Source of the DNA: Microbacterium dextranolyticum
Lineage (GTDB): Bacteria; Actinomycetota; Actinomycetes; Actinomycetales; Microbacteriaceae
DNA length: 64,000 nucleotides
Assembly: GCF_016907295.1 (NCBI RefSeq)
Contig: NZ_JAFBBR010000001.1
Location: forward strand, 1,116,001-1,180,000
Direction of reading: 5' to 3'
The notes beneath the pieces are model-generated. The model did no database searches. It saw nothing but the letters and a program-made list of their open reading frames with translations, and was not told the DNA's origin. Made by a program: the position numbers and the translations under genes. Of the stretch, positions 42,505 to 50,812 are shown in pieces; the stretch's first letter is position 1, and each line of letters opens with the position of its first letter.

Positions 42505-43860
42505 TGTCAGGACATCGGTGACGGTTGAGTCTGCGGGGTTTTCCGGGGACCGCGTGGCCTGCCGTTGCTGACGTAGCGGACGCCGGGCTCGGGCCAGGGG
42601 TGTTCGATGAGGAATTCGCCGGTCGTGACGTCGTAGAACGCGATCGTGGCCTCGTCTCGGGCGATGGTGACGAGTGTCCCAGCGAGATGGCTGCCAATCA
42701 TCTGGAACTCCACGCCTTTGACCTTGACCCCGCCGCTGACAGTGACGCGGCGTGTATTCTCCGGCAGCAGCGCGCCTGCGGCCGTGACCGGCGAAGGAGA
42801 CGGATAGGCAGGAACGAGCGGTCGGTGCGGCTCGGCCACCGATGTCATGTCCCAGGCCTGCTGCGCGGTGACATGCCCCGGTAGCCCCTGATGGGGACGT
42901 TCGGAGTTGTAGATCCGGTCGAACTCATCGACCTGCGTCTGCCGTTCCTCCGACGTCGACGCGATCGGCTGCTTGTCGAGGGACCGAAACAGGGTCTGAT
43001 GGAAACGTTCGTTCTTGCCCTGCGTGGTCGGCGTGTAGGGCTTCCCGGTGATCGCCGTCACGCCGAGCCGGGTGATGTAGTCGACGAGGTGCCCAACGAT
43101 CCCGCGACGCGACGGGTTCAACGCAACACCGTTGTCGGTGAGCAGTCGCTGCGGGACGCGTGCGCTGCGATGCCTTTCGCGACAACATGCACTGCGGCGT
43201 CGGAGGTCTCACCGGCGGCGACGTGGGATGCGACAGCGAGACGGGAGTGATCGTCGATGAGTTGGAAGATCACGCCCTTGCGGCCGCCGGTGAGGACGTA
43301 CTCGGTCGCGTGCAGCTGCCAGCACGCGTTCGGCGCCGGGTAGACGAACCGGCGATACGCCGCGCGCGGCTTCTTCTTCGGCTCCACGCGGGCAACGCCA
43401 GCCTCTCGGAAGATGCGCGCCAACGACGCCGTCGATGGCACCGGGTCCATGCCCAGCGACCGCATCTTGTCGTGCACGCTCATCGGCCCGTGGTCCAGCC
43501 CGGACCGCTCCAACGCGGCCCGCACACCGATCGCCTCCCGCTTCACTTCGTCGCTCAGCTTCGACGGGCTCGACTTCGGGCGACGCGACCTCGGCTCGAG
43601 TGCCGCGGCAGGTCCTTCTTCGACGGCTCGCTTGCGGATCGCGTAGAAACGTCTTGCGGGAGATGCCATGCTCGGCGCAGAACGTGCTCACCGCCCCACG
43701 CGGGGCATCATCGGGCCACTGCGTGATGGTGAGGCGGACACGAGGATCAACAGGCCCAGACGGGGTCACACAGCCCATCACACCGGCCGATGCGTCACCA
43801 CCAAGACCCACGCAAGCGTCACCGAAGCTCTGACGCAGAACTGTCACCGATGTCCTGCGA
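42505..43860 (-). mobile_element. IS481-family element, inactivated
   Basis: Terminal inverted repeats TGTCAGGACATCGGTGACGG (42505-42524) and, on the other strand, TCGCAGGACATCGGTGACAG (43860 to 43841). Further copies of the GTCAGGACTTCGGTGAC type lie at 42455-42471 and 43816-43832. About 1.36 kb, containing one frame-shifted transposase gene. Confidence 0.78.
42507..43778 (-). pseudogene. IS481-family transposase with two frameshifts
   Basis: Three minus-strand frames together make one transposase. The first (from 43778, MGCVTPSGPVDPR) carries the HTH up to HGISRKTF. A shift near 43650 leads to FYAIRKRAVEEG through VIFQLIDDHSRLAVASHVAA (first Asp of DDE). A second shift near 43135-43165 leads to RLLTDNGVALNPSRRG (second Asp, TDNG) and TTQGKNERFHQTLFR (Glu). 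The C-terminus is complete. The two shifts make it non-functional unless they are sequence errors. Confidence 0.82.
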
Positions 43861-44134
43861 GATGACATCGGGAGCCTTGTCCGGCAGGAGCCTGCTGGCC
43901 TGATTCTTGGTGAGCGTAGTACGCGGCCTCGACCTCGATGGGGGTGCGCATATCGAGTTCGCAGTGGAGGCGCGGGTTGTTCCACCACCACACCCATTCG
44001 AGCGTCGCGAGCTCGACCTGCTCGACGATCTGGTCGGTGTAGACCATCGCCATGTAGTTCGAGCCGTGGTCCGAATGATGAGTCAGTCCGCTGAGGTCAT
44101 CGCCGGCGCCCCACGCGGCCATATCCAGCGCCAT
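43861..44134 (-). pseudogene. IS3-family OrfB C-terminal fragment
   Basis: The minus-strand frame reads DLSGLTHHSDHGSNYMAMVY, then LATLEWVWWWNNPRLHCELD and MRTPIEVEAAYYA, the end of an IS3-group transposase (HHSDxGxxY with the second Asp; the later Glu lies in the missing or altered segment). The N-terminal two thirds is absent. Its 3' side abuts the IS481 right repeat. Confidence 0.8.
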
Positions 44135-44169
44135 GGTGCCGTTCCGGCGCGACGTGATCGAATGGCGGC

Positions 44170-44373
44170 ATGTTCATCAGAGGGAACCATGACGGTCGCT
44201 GGAATCTGCCGCTCTGCGTGAACTACCGTCGCGACGGGAACGGTGTCTTCCACCTCGTCTTCCCACAGGTCGCCGGGGGGAATCTGAAGGTCGGTCCGGA
44301 CCACCCGCAGTACCGACAGATCGCCGACCACCTCCTGGGTGCGACGCTGCCGGACGACCCCGCCGAGCCCTGA
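44170..44373 (+). CDS. small hypothetical protein
   Basis: 67 residues (MFIRGNHDGRWNLPLCVNYR, later VFHLVFPQVAGGNLKVGPDH). GC-rich third positions suggest a real reading frame. It lies at the junction between the IS graveyard and the chromosomal genes, so it could be a complete small gene or the tail of a truncated one. No family is recognised. Confidence 0.4.
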   Translation: MFIRGNHDGRWNLPLCVNYRRDGNGVFHLVFPQVAGGNLKVGPDHPQYRQIADHLLGATLPDDPAEP

Positions 44374-44471
44374 TTCGGGGTCGCGTGTGGTCGCTCCCCG
44401 GGGTCTCGTCGGGGTTCGGGGTCGCGTGTGGTCGCGGTGGGAGGTGCGAGGCGACCACCAGCGACCCCGAA
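44373..44471. repeat. direct plus inverted 21-bp repeats
   Basis: TTCGGGGTCGCGTGTGGTCG occurs at 44374-44393 and again at 44416-44435. An inverted relative, GCGACCACCAGCGACCCCGA, lies at 44451-44470. The second direct copy and the inverted copy can form a long hairpin ending both the + strand small gene and the - strand GNAT operon. Confidence 0.6.
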
Positions 44472-44540
44472 CCCGATCGGGGCGGGTGCGCGGGCGCGCG
44501 GCCGGGCGAGGTCACGGGCATCCCGGCCGGATTGCGGGTT

Positions 44541-45098
44541 TCAGCGTTCGATTCGTCCCGCGCCGTCGGCGATGCGCGGCATCCGCTTCTCGAATCGGAA
44601 TGAGCGGTCGGGACCCTGGTGATCGCCGTCGCCTTCCTCTTCGCGCTGGTGGCCGGGGTGGAAGAACTCGACGGCCTGGAAGCCGCACCGGTTGATATAG
44701 AAGTGAACGTTGCGCTGGTCGAAGTACGGGGTGTCCGTCTCCCACACGTCGGTGTCGGGGTAGCGGGCTTCGATCGCGGCCCACGCGCGGGCACCGATTC
44801 CGCCTCCGTGGCGGCCGGCGTCGATGAAGAACAACTCCAGGCGCCGCCGCCCTGCGTGATTCGCGCCGATCATCGCACCGCCGACGATCTCGTCGTCGCA
44901 CACGATCTGGAACGTGCTCACGTCGGGGGACCGGAGCTCGGGCTCCATCTCCGCCGCCGTGGGGATCGGCTCCTCGCCGGGCGCGATCCCGGCGTCGTGG
45001 AGGCCGGCCGTGAAGGCATCCTCCATGCGCGCCAGCCACTGCGAGCGTTCTGTCGGATCGAGTTCGGCGAGACGGACCGGGGACGGCGTCGAGGTCAT
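44541..45098 (-). CDS. GNAT-family N-acetyltransferase
   Basis: 185 residues from the ATG at 45098. Acetyl-CoA fold signs: DEIVGGAMIGANHAGRRRLE, then LFFIDAGRHGGGIGARAWAA (the Q/RxxGxG/A loop reads RHGGGIG) and RNVHFYINRCGFQAVEFFHP, the usual C-terminal 'Y..GF' segment. Substrate unknown. Coupled by ATGA to the DUF3817 gene. Confidence 0.88.
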   Translation of the reverse strand: MTSTPSPVRLAELDPTERSQWLARMEDAFTAGLHDAGIAPGEEPIPTAAEMEPELRSPDVSTFQIVCDDEIVGGAMIGANHAGRRRLELFFIDAGRHGGGIGARAWAAIEARYPDTDVWETDTPYFDQRNVHFYINRCGFQAVEFFHPGHQREEEGDGDHQGPDRSFRFEKRMPRIADGAGRIER

Positions 45099-45535
45099 GA
45101 GTGTCCTTCTTTCGTGAGGGGTGCGCAATCGCGCTCCACCGGGGGCTGGGCGTGCGGGCGGGGCTCGCGCGTGCGGCGGGAGAGGAGCCCCCGACGTCGG
45201 AAGATGATCTCCAGGGGGATCGTCGCCAGCGGCGGGATCGCCGCGAGCAGGGCGATCGCGGCGACCCACCACGACCAGCGGAGGACGACCGCCGCCACGA
45301 CCGCCACGGCGATGTAGATCACGAACATGTAGCCGTGGAGGGGGCCGAAGATCGTCACGCCCCGTTCGGTGGATCTCGTGACGTACTTCAGGAACATGCC
45401 CCTGAGAAGTCCCACCCAGGTGACCGCCTCGAGGACGGCTGCCACCGCGAAGACCTTTCCCATCGGCGCCAGCGCCGCGGGGGAGCGCGTGCGCGACCGC
45501 GTCGGCGCCGCGTCCGCCGAGCGCGACGGACTCAC
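45095..45535 (-). CDS. DUF3817-family membrane protein
   Basis: 146 residues with three or four hydrophobic helices. Signature elements VLEAVTWVGLLRGMFLKYV and GPLHGYMFVIYIAVAVV match DUF3817 proteins of actinobacteria. Biochemical role unknown. Overlaps both neighbours (ATGA with GNAT; 4 bp with the gene upstream). Confidence 0.85.
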   Translation of the reverse strand: MSPSRSADAAPTRSRTRSPAALAPMGKVFAVAAVLEAVTWVGLLRGMFLKYVTRSTERGVTIFGPLHGYMFVIYIAVAVVAAVVLRWSWWVAAIALLAAIPPLATIPLEIIFRRRGLLSRRTREPRPHAQPPVERDCAPLTKEGHS

Positions 45536-45999
45536 AGGACCGTCTCCATGATGAGATCGCGGATGCTGTCGCCCGCCAGCCTGCGCGAGGGGATGACGGT
45601 GCCGTTGCCGATGTTCGTGGAACGCATCAGGTGCTCACTGACGCGTTCGGCGACCAGCTCGCGGTGCGCGGGATCGTCGAGGACGACACCGAGCGCCGTG
45701 ACCTCCTTTCCGAGCAGGTTCGTCGAGAGGAACGACGCCTCTTCGACCAGTCCTGACGCGATGCCCATGATCGTGGCGCGATCGTACGATCCGTCGATGA
45801 CCACCACGAGCAGTCGGGGGCGGTACCTGTTCAGGGCGTCGTGAAGGTCTTCGCGAACGCCGTCGACCCATGCGTGCGAGTGCGTCGGCACGCTCCCGTG
45901 CACCCGAAGGGTGACCACGAGCGCGTCACGTCGGTGCTGAGACTGATCTGTGCGCACGAGGATCTCGGTGATCTCCGAAGCGGATCCGATGACGTACAT
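45532..45999 (-). CDS. conserved-looking cytosolic protein, unknown function
   Basis: 155 residues. Alternating strands and helices (DALVVTLRVHGSVPTHSHAW, LLVVVIDGSYDRATIMGIAS) suggest an alpha/beta fold. No catalytic signature is recognised. It is first in a three-gene minus-strand operon and is transcribed away from the TetR gene at 46113, across a strong palindrome. It is therefore probably that regulator's main target. Confidence 0.6.
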   Translation of the reverse strand: MYVIGSASEITEILVRTDQSQHRRDALVVTLRVHGSVPTHSHAWVDGVREDLHDALNRYRPRLLVVVIDGSYDRATIMGIASGLVEEASFLSTNLLGKEVTALGVVLDDPAHRELVAERVSEHLMRSTNIGNGTVIPSRRLAGDSIRDLIMETVL

Positions 46000-46040
46000 G
46001 TCTGCTCTTCCGCTCGAAGCATGTGTGAGCGCCGAGCAGA

Positions 46041-46070
46041 ATTACTATACCTGCTGGACGGTATAGTAAT
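46041..46070. promoter_or_regulatory. TetR operator between divergent promoters
   Basis: ATTACTATACC (46041-46051) and GGTATAGTAAT (46060-46070) are exact reverse complements around an 8-nt spacer. The arms contain -10-like TATACT/TATAGT hexamers on both strands. It sits between the unknown gene and the TetR gene, an ideal place for shared repression. Confidence 0.8.
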
Positions 46071-46112
46071 TCGTGAGTGAGTCGAGAGGATTCGGGTCGA
46101 CGAAGGGGAACG

Positions 46113-46640
46113 ATGGCGCGTCCGAGTAGCAGGAAGAAGATCATTGCGGCGGCGAATGCGGTGATCGAGCGCGACGGTATCGCACACCTCACGCTGGAGT
46201 CCGTCGCCGCCGAGGCGGGGCTGACCAAAGGGGGTCTGCAGTACCACTTCGCGTCGAAAGAAGAGCTCTTGGATGCGGTCGAATCTGATGTCTGGACGCA
46301 GGTGGATGCCGCTGCGACCCGCGCCCTCGGAAAAGATGTCGATCTGTCCACGCCCGATGAGCGCCTTGCCGCAATGATCCGCAGCTTCGCGCATGCCGAC
46401 GTACGGACGGCGGAGTTGCAGATCGTCCTCAACGGCGCCGGCGAGGGGCCGGTGCGCGACAATCGAGAGGCGTTGTTCCGGCGGTGGTCCGGCGAGGATG
46501 AACGCCCGCTCAGCCCGAGGCAGTGGGTGGCGCTCCTCGCCTCGGACGGGTTGTGGACTCGTGACGCTCTCGGGCGTGGTTTCTCCGAAGGGATGCGTGA
46601 ACGGATCGTCGCTGCCATGCTCGACCTCGCGGAAGGATGA
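46113..46640 (+). CDS. TetR-family transcriptional regulator
   Basis: 175 residues from the ATG at 46113, with GAAGGGGAA upstream. HTH: KKIIAAANAVIERDGIAHLT, LESVAAEAGLTKGGLQYHF and ASKEELLDAV. The remainder is a helical ligand domain of the TetR_C type, ending MLDLAEG. Probably binds the palindrome at 46041-46070 and controls itself and the divergent operon. Confidence 0.92.
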   Translation: MARPSSRKKIIAAANAVIERDGIAHLTLESVAAEAGLTKGGLQYHFASKEELLDAVESDVWTQVDAAATRALGKDVDLSTPDERLAAMIRSFAHADVRTAELQIVLNGAGEGPVRDNREALFRRWSGEDERPLSPRQWVALLASDGLWTRDALGRGFSEGMRERIVAAMLDLAEG

Positions 46641-46734
46641 CGCGAGGACTGCGACTGCGCAGCCACCGATGAGACACCGGTCGGCGGTCGATGAGAGCGG
46701 CGGGATCGCGCCGATCGGCGTCGGCCGCATCTGA
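46641..46734. other. intergenic, nothing recognised
   Basis: GC-rich sequence after the TetR gene with no gene, hairpin or repeat that I can support. A stop codon (46732-46734) closes the frame just before the HAD remnant. Confidence 0.3.
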
Positions 46735-46958
46735 TTTTTCGACGACGTCCATCCGTCGGGAGCGATCGGTGCGGCCAAACCCGAACCTGCGTTCTACGAG
46801 ACCGTCGGACGTGGGCACACGACTGGTGGCAGACGGGGCGGCGCTCTCTGTCGGTCTTCCCTGACGTCGCCGCGATGGCCGGCGATCTACCGGATGCGCT
46901 GGTCCAGGCGACGGCGGCGGCGCTCACCCGCCCCGACGTCGAGGAGCTCGACATCTGA
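46735..46958 (+). pseudogene. remnant of a HAD-superfamily hydrolase gene
   Basis: A plus-strand frame reads FFDDVHPSGAIGAAKPEPAF, matching the HAD motif II/III region (Ser/Thr, then G..KPxPxxY). It continues YETVGR and then loses frame. A second open stretch in another frame ends FPDVAAMAGDLPDALVQATA ... EELDI at the stop 46956-46958. No start codon or motif I is present. Likely decayed debris. Confidence 0.45.
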
Positions 46959-46973
46959 GAGGCGTGCGAGCCC

Positions 46974-47930
46974 TCACGGCGCGTGTGACACGCCCGCATC
47001 CGCATCCGCCGCCCACGCCATGCCCAGCGCGAACAGCGTGGACACGCCGTAGTGGGTCATCGCCTGCGCCACGCGCCGCCGACCCGTGCGGGGATTCACC
47101 CCGATTTGACGGGATGCGGTGTCGAGGGTCATCCCGGTGCGCATGAGGGAAAGCAGAGGCGTCCACGGCTCCGTGGTCGGCACGCCGGGTGTGGCACGTC
47201 GCCAGAGTGAGGCGAAGTATGCCGAGATCATGCCCGCCAGTGCCGCGTTCCGCACGCTGATCACGCTCGTCGGACGCCCCTCGCCCCACTCAAACGGGAT
47301 GGCGAGCTGCTCGCCGTCCACCCAGAACCAGCTCGGCGGATCGTCGAGGAAGCGGTACTCCATACCGGCCGCGGTGAAGGCGACGAGCAAGGGCTGCACG
47401 ACGGGGTCCTTCGCGATCGTGGTCGGCAGGATCACGCGGACGGCATCCTTGCGACGGAAAGCCTCGGAGAAGCGGGTGACCCGCTCGTGGGGGCTCGTCA
47501 GGAATCGGCTGATGTCGGGCAGGACGGCATCCAGCGTTCCTGCGTCGCGCCGGCCGAACTCGAACCAGACGTCCTCCGATGCGCGCGGCCCGTGGCGGGT
47601 CACGACGGGCATCGGGTCTGCCGACGTCTGCCCGATCGACCAATGGTCGATCATCCGAGGGAGGTCCGCGACCACCCGCTCGATCTCGCCGAGCAGGTCG
47701 CGCGCGGTGCGGCGGAGGTCGCCGGCGCGCGCGGCGACCGTCTCTGCGGCCCAGTCGCCGGGGTTCACATAGGTGATGTGTCCATCGTGGCCGCCGAGCT
47801 GGCCGCGCGCGCGAAGCCGGGTCACCGCGACGCGTGCGTCTGCGAGCGGGAGATGCGACAGCGTGGCCAGTTCGTCGATCGTCGCCGGTCGCCCACGGTA
47901 AGCCAGTGCGAGAAGAGACTCGTCATTCAC
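46974..47930 (-). CDS. two-HTH transcriptional regulator (TrmB/LuxR-like)
   Basis: 318 residues from the GTG at 47930. A winged HTH opens the protein (RPATIDELATLSHLPLADAR, VAVTRLRARGQL). The middle (about 110-260) is a sensor-like domain. The C-terminus has a LuxR-like HTH (MTLDTASRQIGVNPRTGRRR, VAQAM). This arrangement resembles TrmB-related regulators of actinobacteria. A longer version to 48032 would span the perfect palindrome at 47944, so GTG 47930 is preferred. Target probably itself and the hydrolase genes to its right. Confidence 0.75.
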   Translation of the reverse strand: MNDESLLALAYRGRPATIDELATLSHLPLADARVAVTRLRARGQLGGHDGHITYVNPGDWAAETVAARAGDLRRTARDLLGEIERVVADLPRMIDHWSIGQTSADPMPVVTRHGPRASEDVWFEFGRRDAGTLDAVLPDISRFLTSPHERVTRFSEAFRRKDAVRVILPTTIAKDPVVQPLLVAFTAAGMEYRFLDDPPSWFWVDGEQLAIPFEWGEGRPTSVISVRNAALAGMISAYFASLWRRATPGVPTTEPWTPLLSLMRTGMTLDTASRQIGVNPRTGRRRVAQAMTHYGVSTLFALGMAWAADADAGVSHAP

Positions 47931-47943
47931 GCGCTCAGACTGT

Positions 47944-47969
47944 CCTCTTGCGGACACGTCCGCAAGAGG
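47944..47969. promoter_or_regulatory. perfect 26-bp palindromic operator
   Basis: CCTCTTGCGGA (47944-47954) and TCCGCAAGAGG (47959-47969) are exact reverse complements with a 4-nt CACG centre. It lies 14 bp upstream of the regulator's GTG start and between it and the divergent hydrolase genes. This is a strong candidate for autoregulation. Confidence 0.75.
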
Positions 47970-48089
47970 TTCTTGTTCGCGCCCGGCCGTTTCAGGACAC
48001 TGAGACGAAACGCGATCGACGTGCGGTGACATGCCGTCGACACGCGAGGGGTGCGAATCAGAGGCCGCCCCCGACGAGGAGGAGTGTCA

Positions 48090-49383
48090 TGCCCGATTGC
48101 CTCGCCCCCACGGGCGGGGGCGCGTCGAACTCGCTGATCGTCGTCGCCGCTCTCTGCCTTCTCGCCGTCGGGATCGTTCTGATCCTGCGTCGTCGAGAAG
48201 GCCGGCGTCGTCGCGGCGGGGGTGCGTGGGGGCTGGTGGCGGCACTCCTGATCGGTGCGGCCGCGAGTGGGGGCGCGGCCGCACCGCCCGCCGCGGCCGT
48301 GCCGGCGTGCGGCGCGATCGCGGCCGACACCGACATCGCTTTCGTCAGCGGCGGCGTCACGTATCACGGCAGCTACCGTGGGCCGCGTGAGGCGGACCCC
48401 ATGGTCGCCGCCCCGTCATCATCGGCGGCACCGGCGACGTGGATCGCGACGGCGACGGCGCGGGGATCTCGATGGGGGAGTATCGCTGGCTGGCGGACCT
48501 CCTCGCGGCCGAGGGCATCGCCTCGCTGCGGTTCGACAAGCTCGGCACGGGCGAGACGGGGCTCGGCCCGTACGCCGCCGATCCAGGTCTGCTCCTTCCC
48601 CTCACGTACGACGGACTGCGCGTGCAGCCCGTGCGCGACGCCCTCTCGTTCCTTGCGGCGCAACCCGGCGTCGACGCCACACGGCTTCTCCTCGTCGGAC
48701 ACAGCGAGGGCGGTGCGGTGGCGACTGTGGTGGCTTCCGACCCGAGCGGCGCGCCCGCACCGGCGGCGCTGCTGCTCATCGAGCCGGCCTACGGCCGCAT
48801 CCTCGACATCGTCTCCCACCAGTTCTCCGCACAGATCGACGCTGCGGTCGCGGCATCCGCGATGGCGTCCGCGGATGCCGCGAGCCTGACGACCTGGATC
48901 GCGGACGGCGTCGAGGAGATCCGCTCGGCCACGCCGCCGTACCCGGCACCCGGTCCCGCGCCGCTGCGTGACGCGACCGGATACACGGCGGTCATGCAGT
49001 CGACGATCCAGAGCAACATCTTCGGCTCAGACCCCGCGCAGATGGTGATCTCGCACGCGTACCGCACGCTCTACGGGCGGCAGTTCGACGAGATCGATCC
49101 GGCCGCTCTCGCCCCGCAGGTCACGATCCCTGTGCTCGTGACCTGCGGCACGAAAGACTCCAACACCCCCTGCGGTGACGGCTCTCCGGGCTCCGGTGTG
49201 GCGTGGCTGGCGTCGGGATTCGCGGCGGGCGGCACCCGCTTCGTCGAGCTTCCGGGCGTCGTGCACATCCTCCGAGACGTGGGCGCCACCGATGTCCCGG
49301 CGCTCGTCGATCAGGTGACGCATCCGTTCTCGACGCAGCTCGCGCGCGAACTCGCCGCGTTCGTCGCCCCGTTCCGTGGTTGA
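48090..49383 (+). pseudogene. alpha/beta hydrolase with N-terminal sortase-like motif, frame-shifted
   Basis: The ATG at 48090 follows GAGGAGGAG. The first about 105 codons read MPDCLAPTGG, a hydrophobic helix (LIVVAALCLLAVGIVLIL) and RRREGRRRR, which is the look of a cell-wall sorting signal but at the N-terminus. A second hydrophobic segment and CGAIAADTDIAFVSGGVTYH follow. Near 48400 the frame must shift by -1 to RRPVIIGGTGDVDRDGDG. The rest is a complete alpha/beta hydrolase: nucleophile elbow VGHSEGGAVA, Asp region CGTKDSNTP and His in LPGVVHILRD. If the shift is a sequence error, the protein has about 430 residues and acts outside the membrane. Confidence 0.65.
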
Positions 49384-49408
49384 TCGACGTTCCGCACCCG
49401 AGGGGGAG

Positions 49409-50620
49409 ATGACCGTGCGCCGAATCCGATGGACGATTCTCACGGGCGCCGCGCTGCTCATCGCTGTGCTCGCCGCCTGCACCGCTGTGCCCGCGCCCGT
49501 CCCGACCACGACGGAACCGTCCGACGCCGTGTTCGGCGACCGGATGGCAGCCTCGCTGCTGCAGTGGCGCGCATCGCCGTCGACCGGGCCGTTCGCGTAC
49601 ACGATCCCGGGCGTCGCCGTCGCCGCTTCGCGGGGCGACGGAGCCGTGGTGGTCGCGGTGAGCGGCGACGGCGACGCGGGTGTGGCGCTCGACCCGGCCG
49701 CGACCTTCCATATCGGGAGCATGACCAAGCTCTTCACCGCGGCGCTGATCATGCAGCTCGATCAGGAGGGCGTGCTCGCGCTCGGTGACACGATCGATCG
49801 CTGGTTCCCTGCGGCGCCCGGTGGTGATCTGATCACGGTGCGGATGCTGCTGCAACACGAGAGCGGGCTGAGCGAGCTCGACTTCGCCCGTGTCGGCACG
49901 GCGACTCCGCAGCAACTCATCGACGACGTCTTCACCCGCGTGCCGGCGTTCGTACCGGGCACGGCGTACGAGTACCTCAACGCGGGGTACATCGTGCTCG
50001 GCCGCATCGCGGAACTCGCAACGGCGACGCCGTACGAGCAGCTGGTGCGTACGCGCTTCATTCAACCGCTCGGTCTCGCGCACACCTACCTCGACGGCGT
50101 GGGCACCGGTCCGGAGGCCGTGAACGGATTCGTGCTCACGTGCGCGGACGGCGAGGGCGCCGCGTGCGCCGGCAAAGGCGGCACGGTCGGTGCGCAGTCG
50201 CCGTCGCCGCAGTGGCCGGGCGCGTGGGCGGCAGGCAGCATGGTGAGCTCCGCTGCGGATCAGGCGGTCTGGATTCGTGCGCTCGTCGGAGGCGATGTCG
50301 TCGACGCGGGCCACCTCGGCGAGATGCTGCAGGTCACGCCGCTGTCTTCGCAGTACTACTCCGCCGCGTACGACACGTCCGGGGTTCCGCACGTGCAGCT
50401 CGGGGAGGGTGCCGGGATCGCGACCTGGATGGTGCCGGGCGTCGGCACCTGTCATGGGCACGCGGGGGCGATCCCCGGCTCCAATGGGATCGCGGCGTAC
50501 TGCCCGGACTCGGACCTCGCGATCGTCATCCTCAACACCATCCAACCCGCGGGGCTGACTCCCGGCTACCCGGGATTGACGCCGCTGACGGCCGGCGTGC
50601 TGTGGGCGTTGGGCGGCTGA
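49409..50620 (+). CDS. beta-lactamase-fold serine hydrolase, lipoprotein
   Basis: 403 residues from the ATG at 49409; AGGGGGAG lies immediately before it, and a GTG at 49376 is a weaker alternative. Lipobox LIAVLAACTAV. Class C beta-lactamase/DD-peptidase motifs: GSMTKLFTAA (SxxK), YEYLNAGYIVLG (YxN) and CHGHAGAIPGSNG (the HxG in place of KTG). The protein is exported and may act on peptidoglycan peptides, esters or D-amino-acid substrates. It follows the hydrolase by about 25 bp, suggesting an operon. Confidence 0.88.
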   Translation: MTVRRIRWTILTGAALLIAVLAACTAVPAPVPTTTEPSDAVFGDRMAASLLQWRASPSTGPFAYTIPGVAVAASRGDGAVVVAVSGDGDAGVALDPAATFHIGSMTKLFTAALIMQLDQEGVLALGDTIDRWFPAAPGGDLITVRMLLQHESGLSELDFARVGTATPQQLIDDVFTRVPAFVPGTAYEYLNAGYIVLGRIAELATATPYEQLVRTRFIQPLGLAHTYLDGVGTGPEAVNGFVLTCADGEGAACAGKGGTVGAQSPSPQWPGAWAAGSMVSSAADQAVWIRALVGGDVVDAGHLGEMLQVTPLSSQYYSAAYDTSGVPHVQLGEGAGIATWMVPGVGTCHGHAGAIPGSNGIAAYCPDSDLAIVILNTIQPAGLTPGYPGLTPLTAGVLWALGG

Positions 50621-50733
50621 CCGCCGCGATCAGCGACAGCCGGGCGCCGGTCCACGTCTGCCGGAGCGATTCACTGCGCGCCTGAGCGCGGCGATCGCGC
50701 CGGTGCGCCCATCCGCTAACCTGGGGCCAACAC

Positions 50734-50808
50734 GTGACACGGGGTGCCCTGCGGGGCTGAGATCACACCCGTCGAACCTGATCTAGTTCGTACTAGCGAA
50801 GGGATGTC
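50734..50808 (+). promoter_or_regulatory. TPP riboswitch (THI element)
   Basis: Canonical pieces in order: ACACGGGGTGCC, GGGGCTGAGATCACACCC (the CUGAGA pyrimidine-sensing core), GAACCTGATCTAGTT and the closing GCGAAGGGATGTC. The GAAGGGA at its 3' edge also serves as ribosome site for thiM (ATG 50813). TPP binding should therefore block translation, as expected in actinobacteria. Confidence 0.95.
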
Positions 50809-50812
50809 GCGC

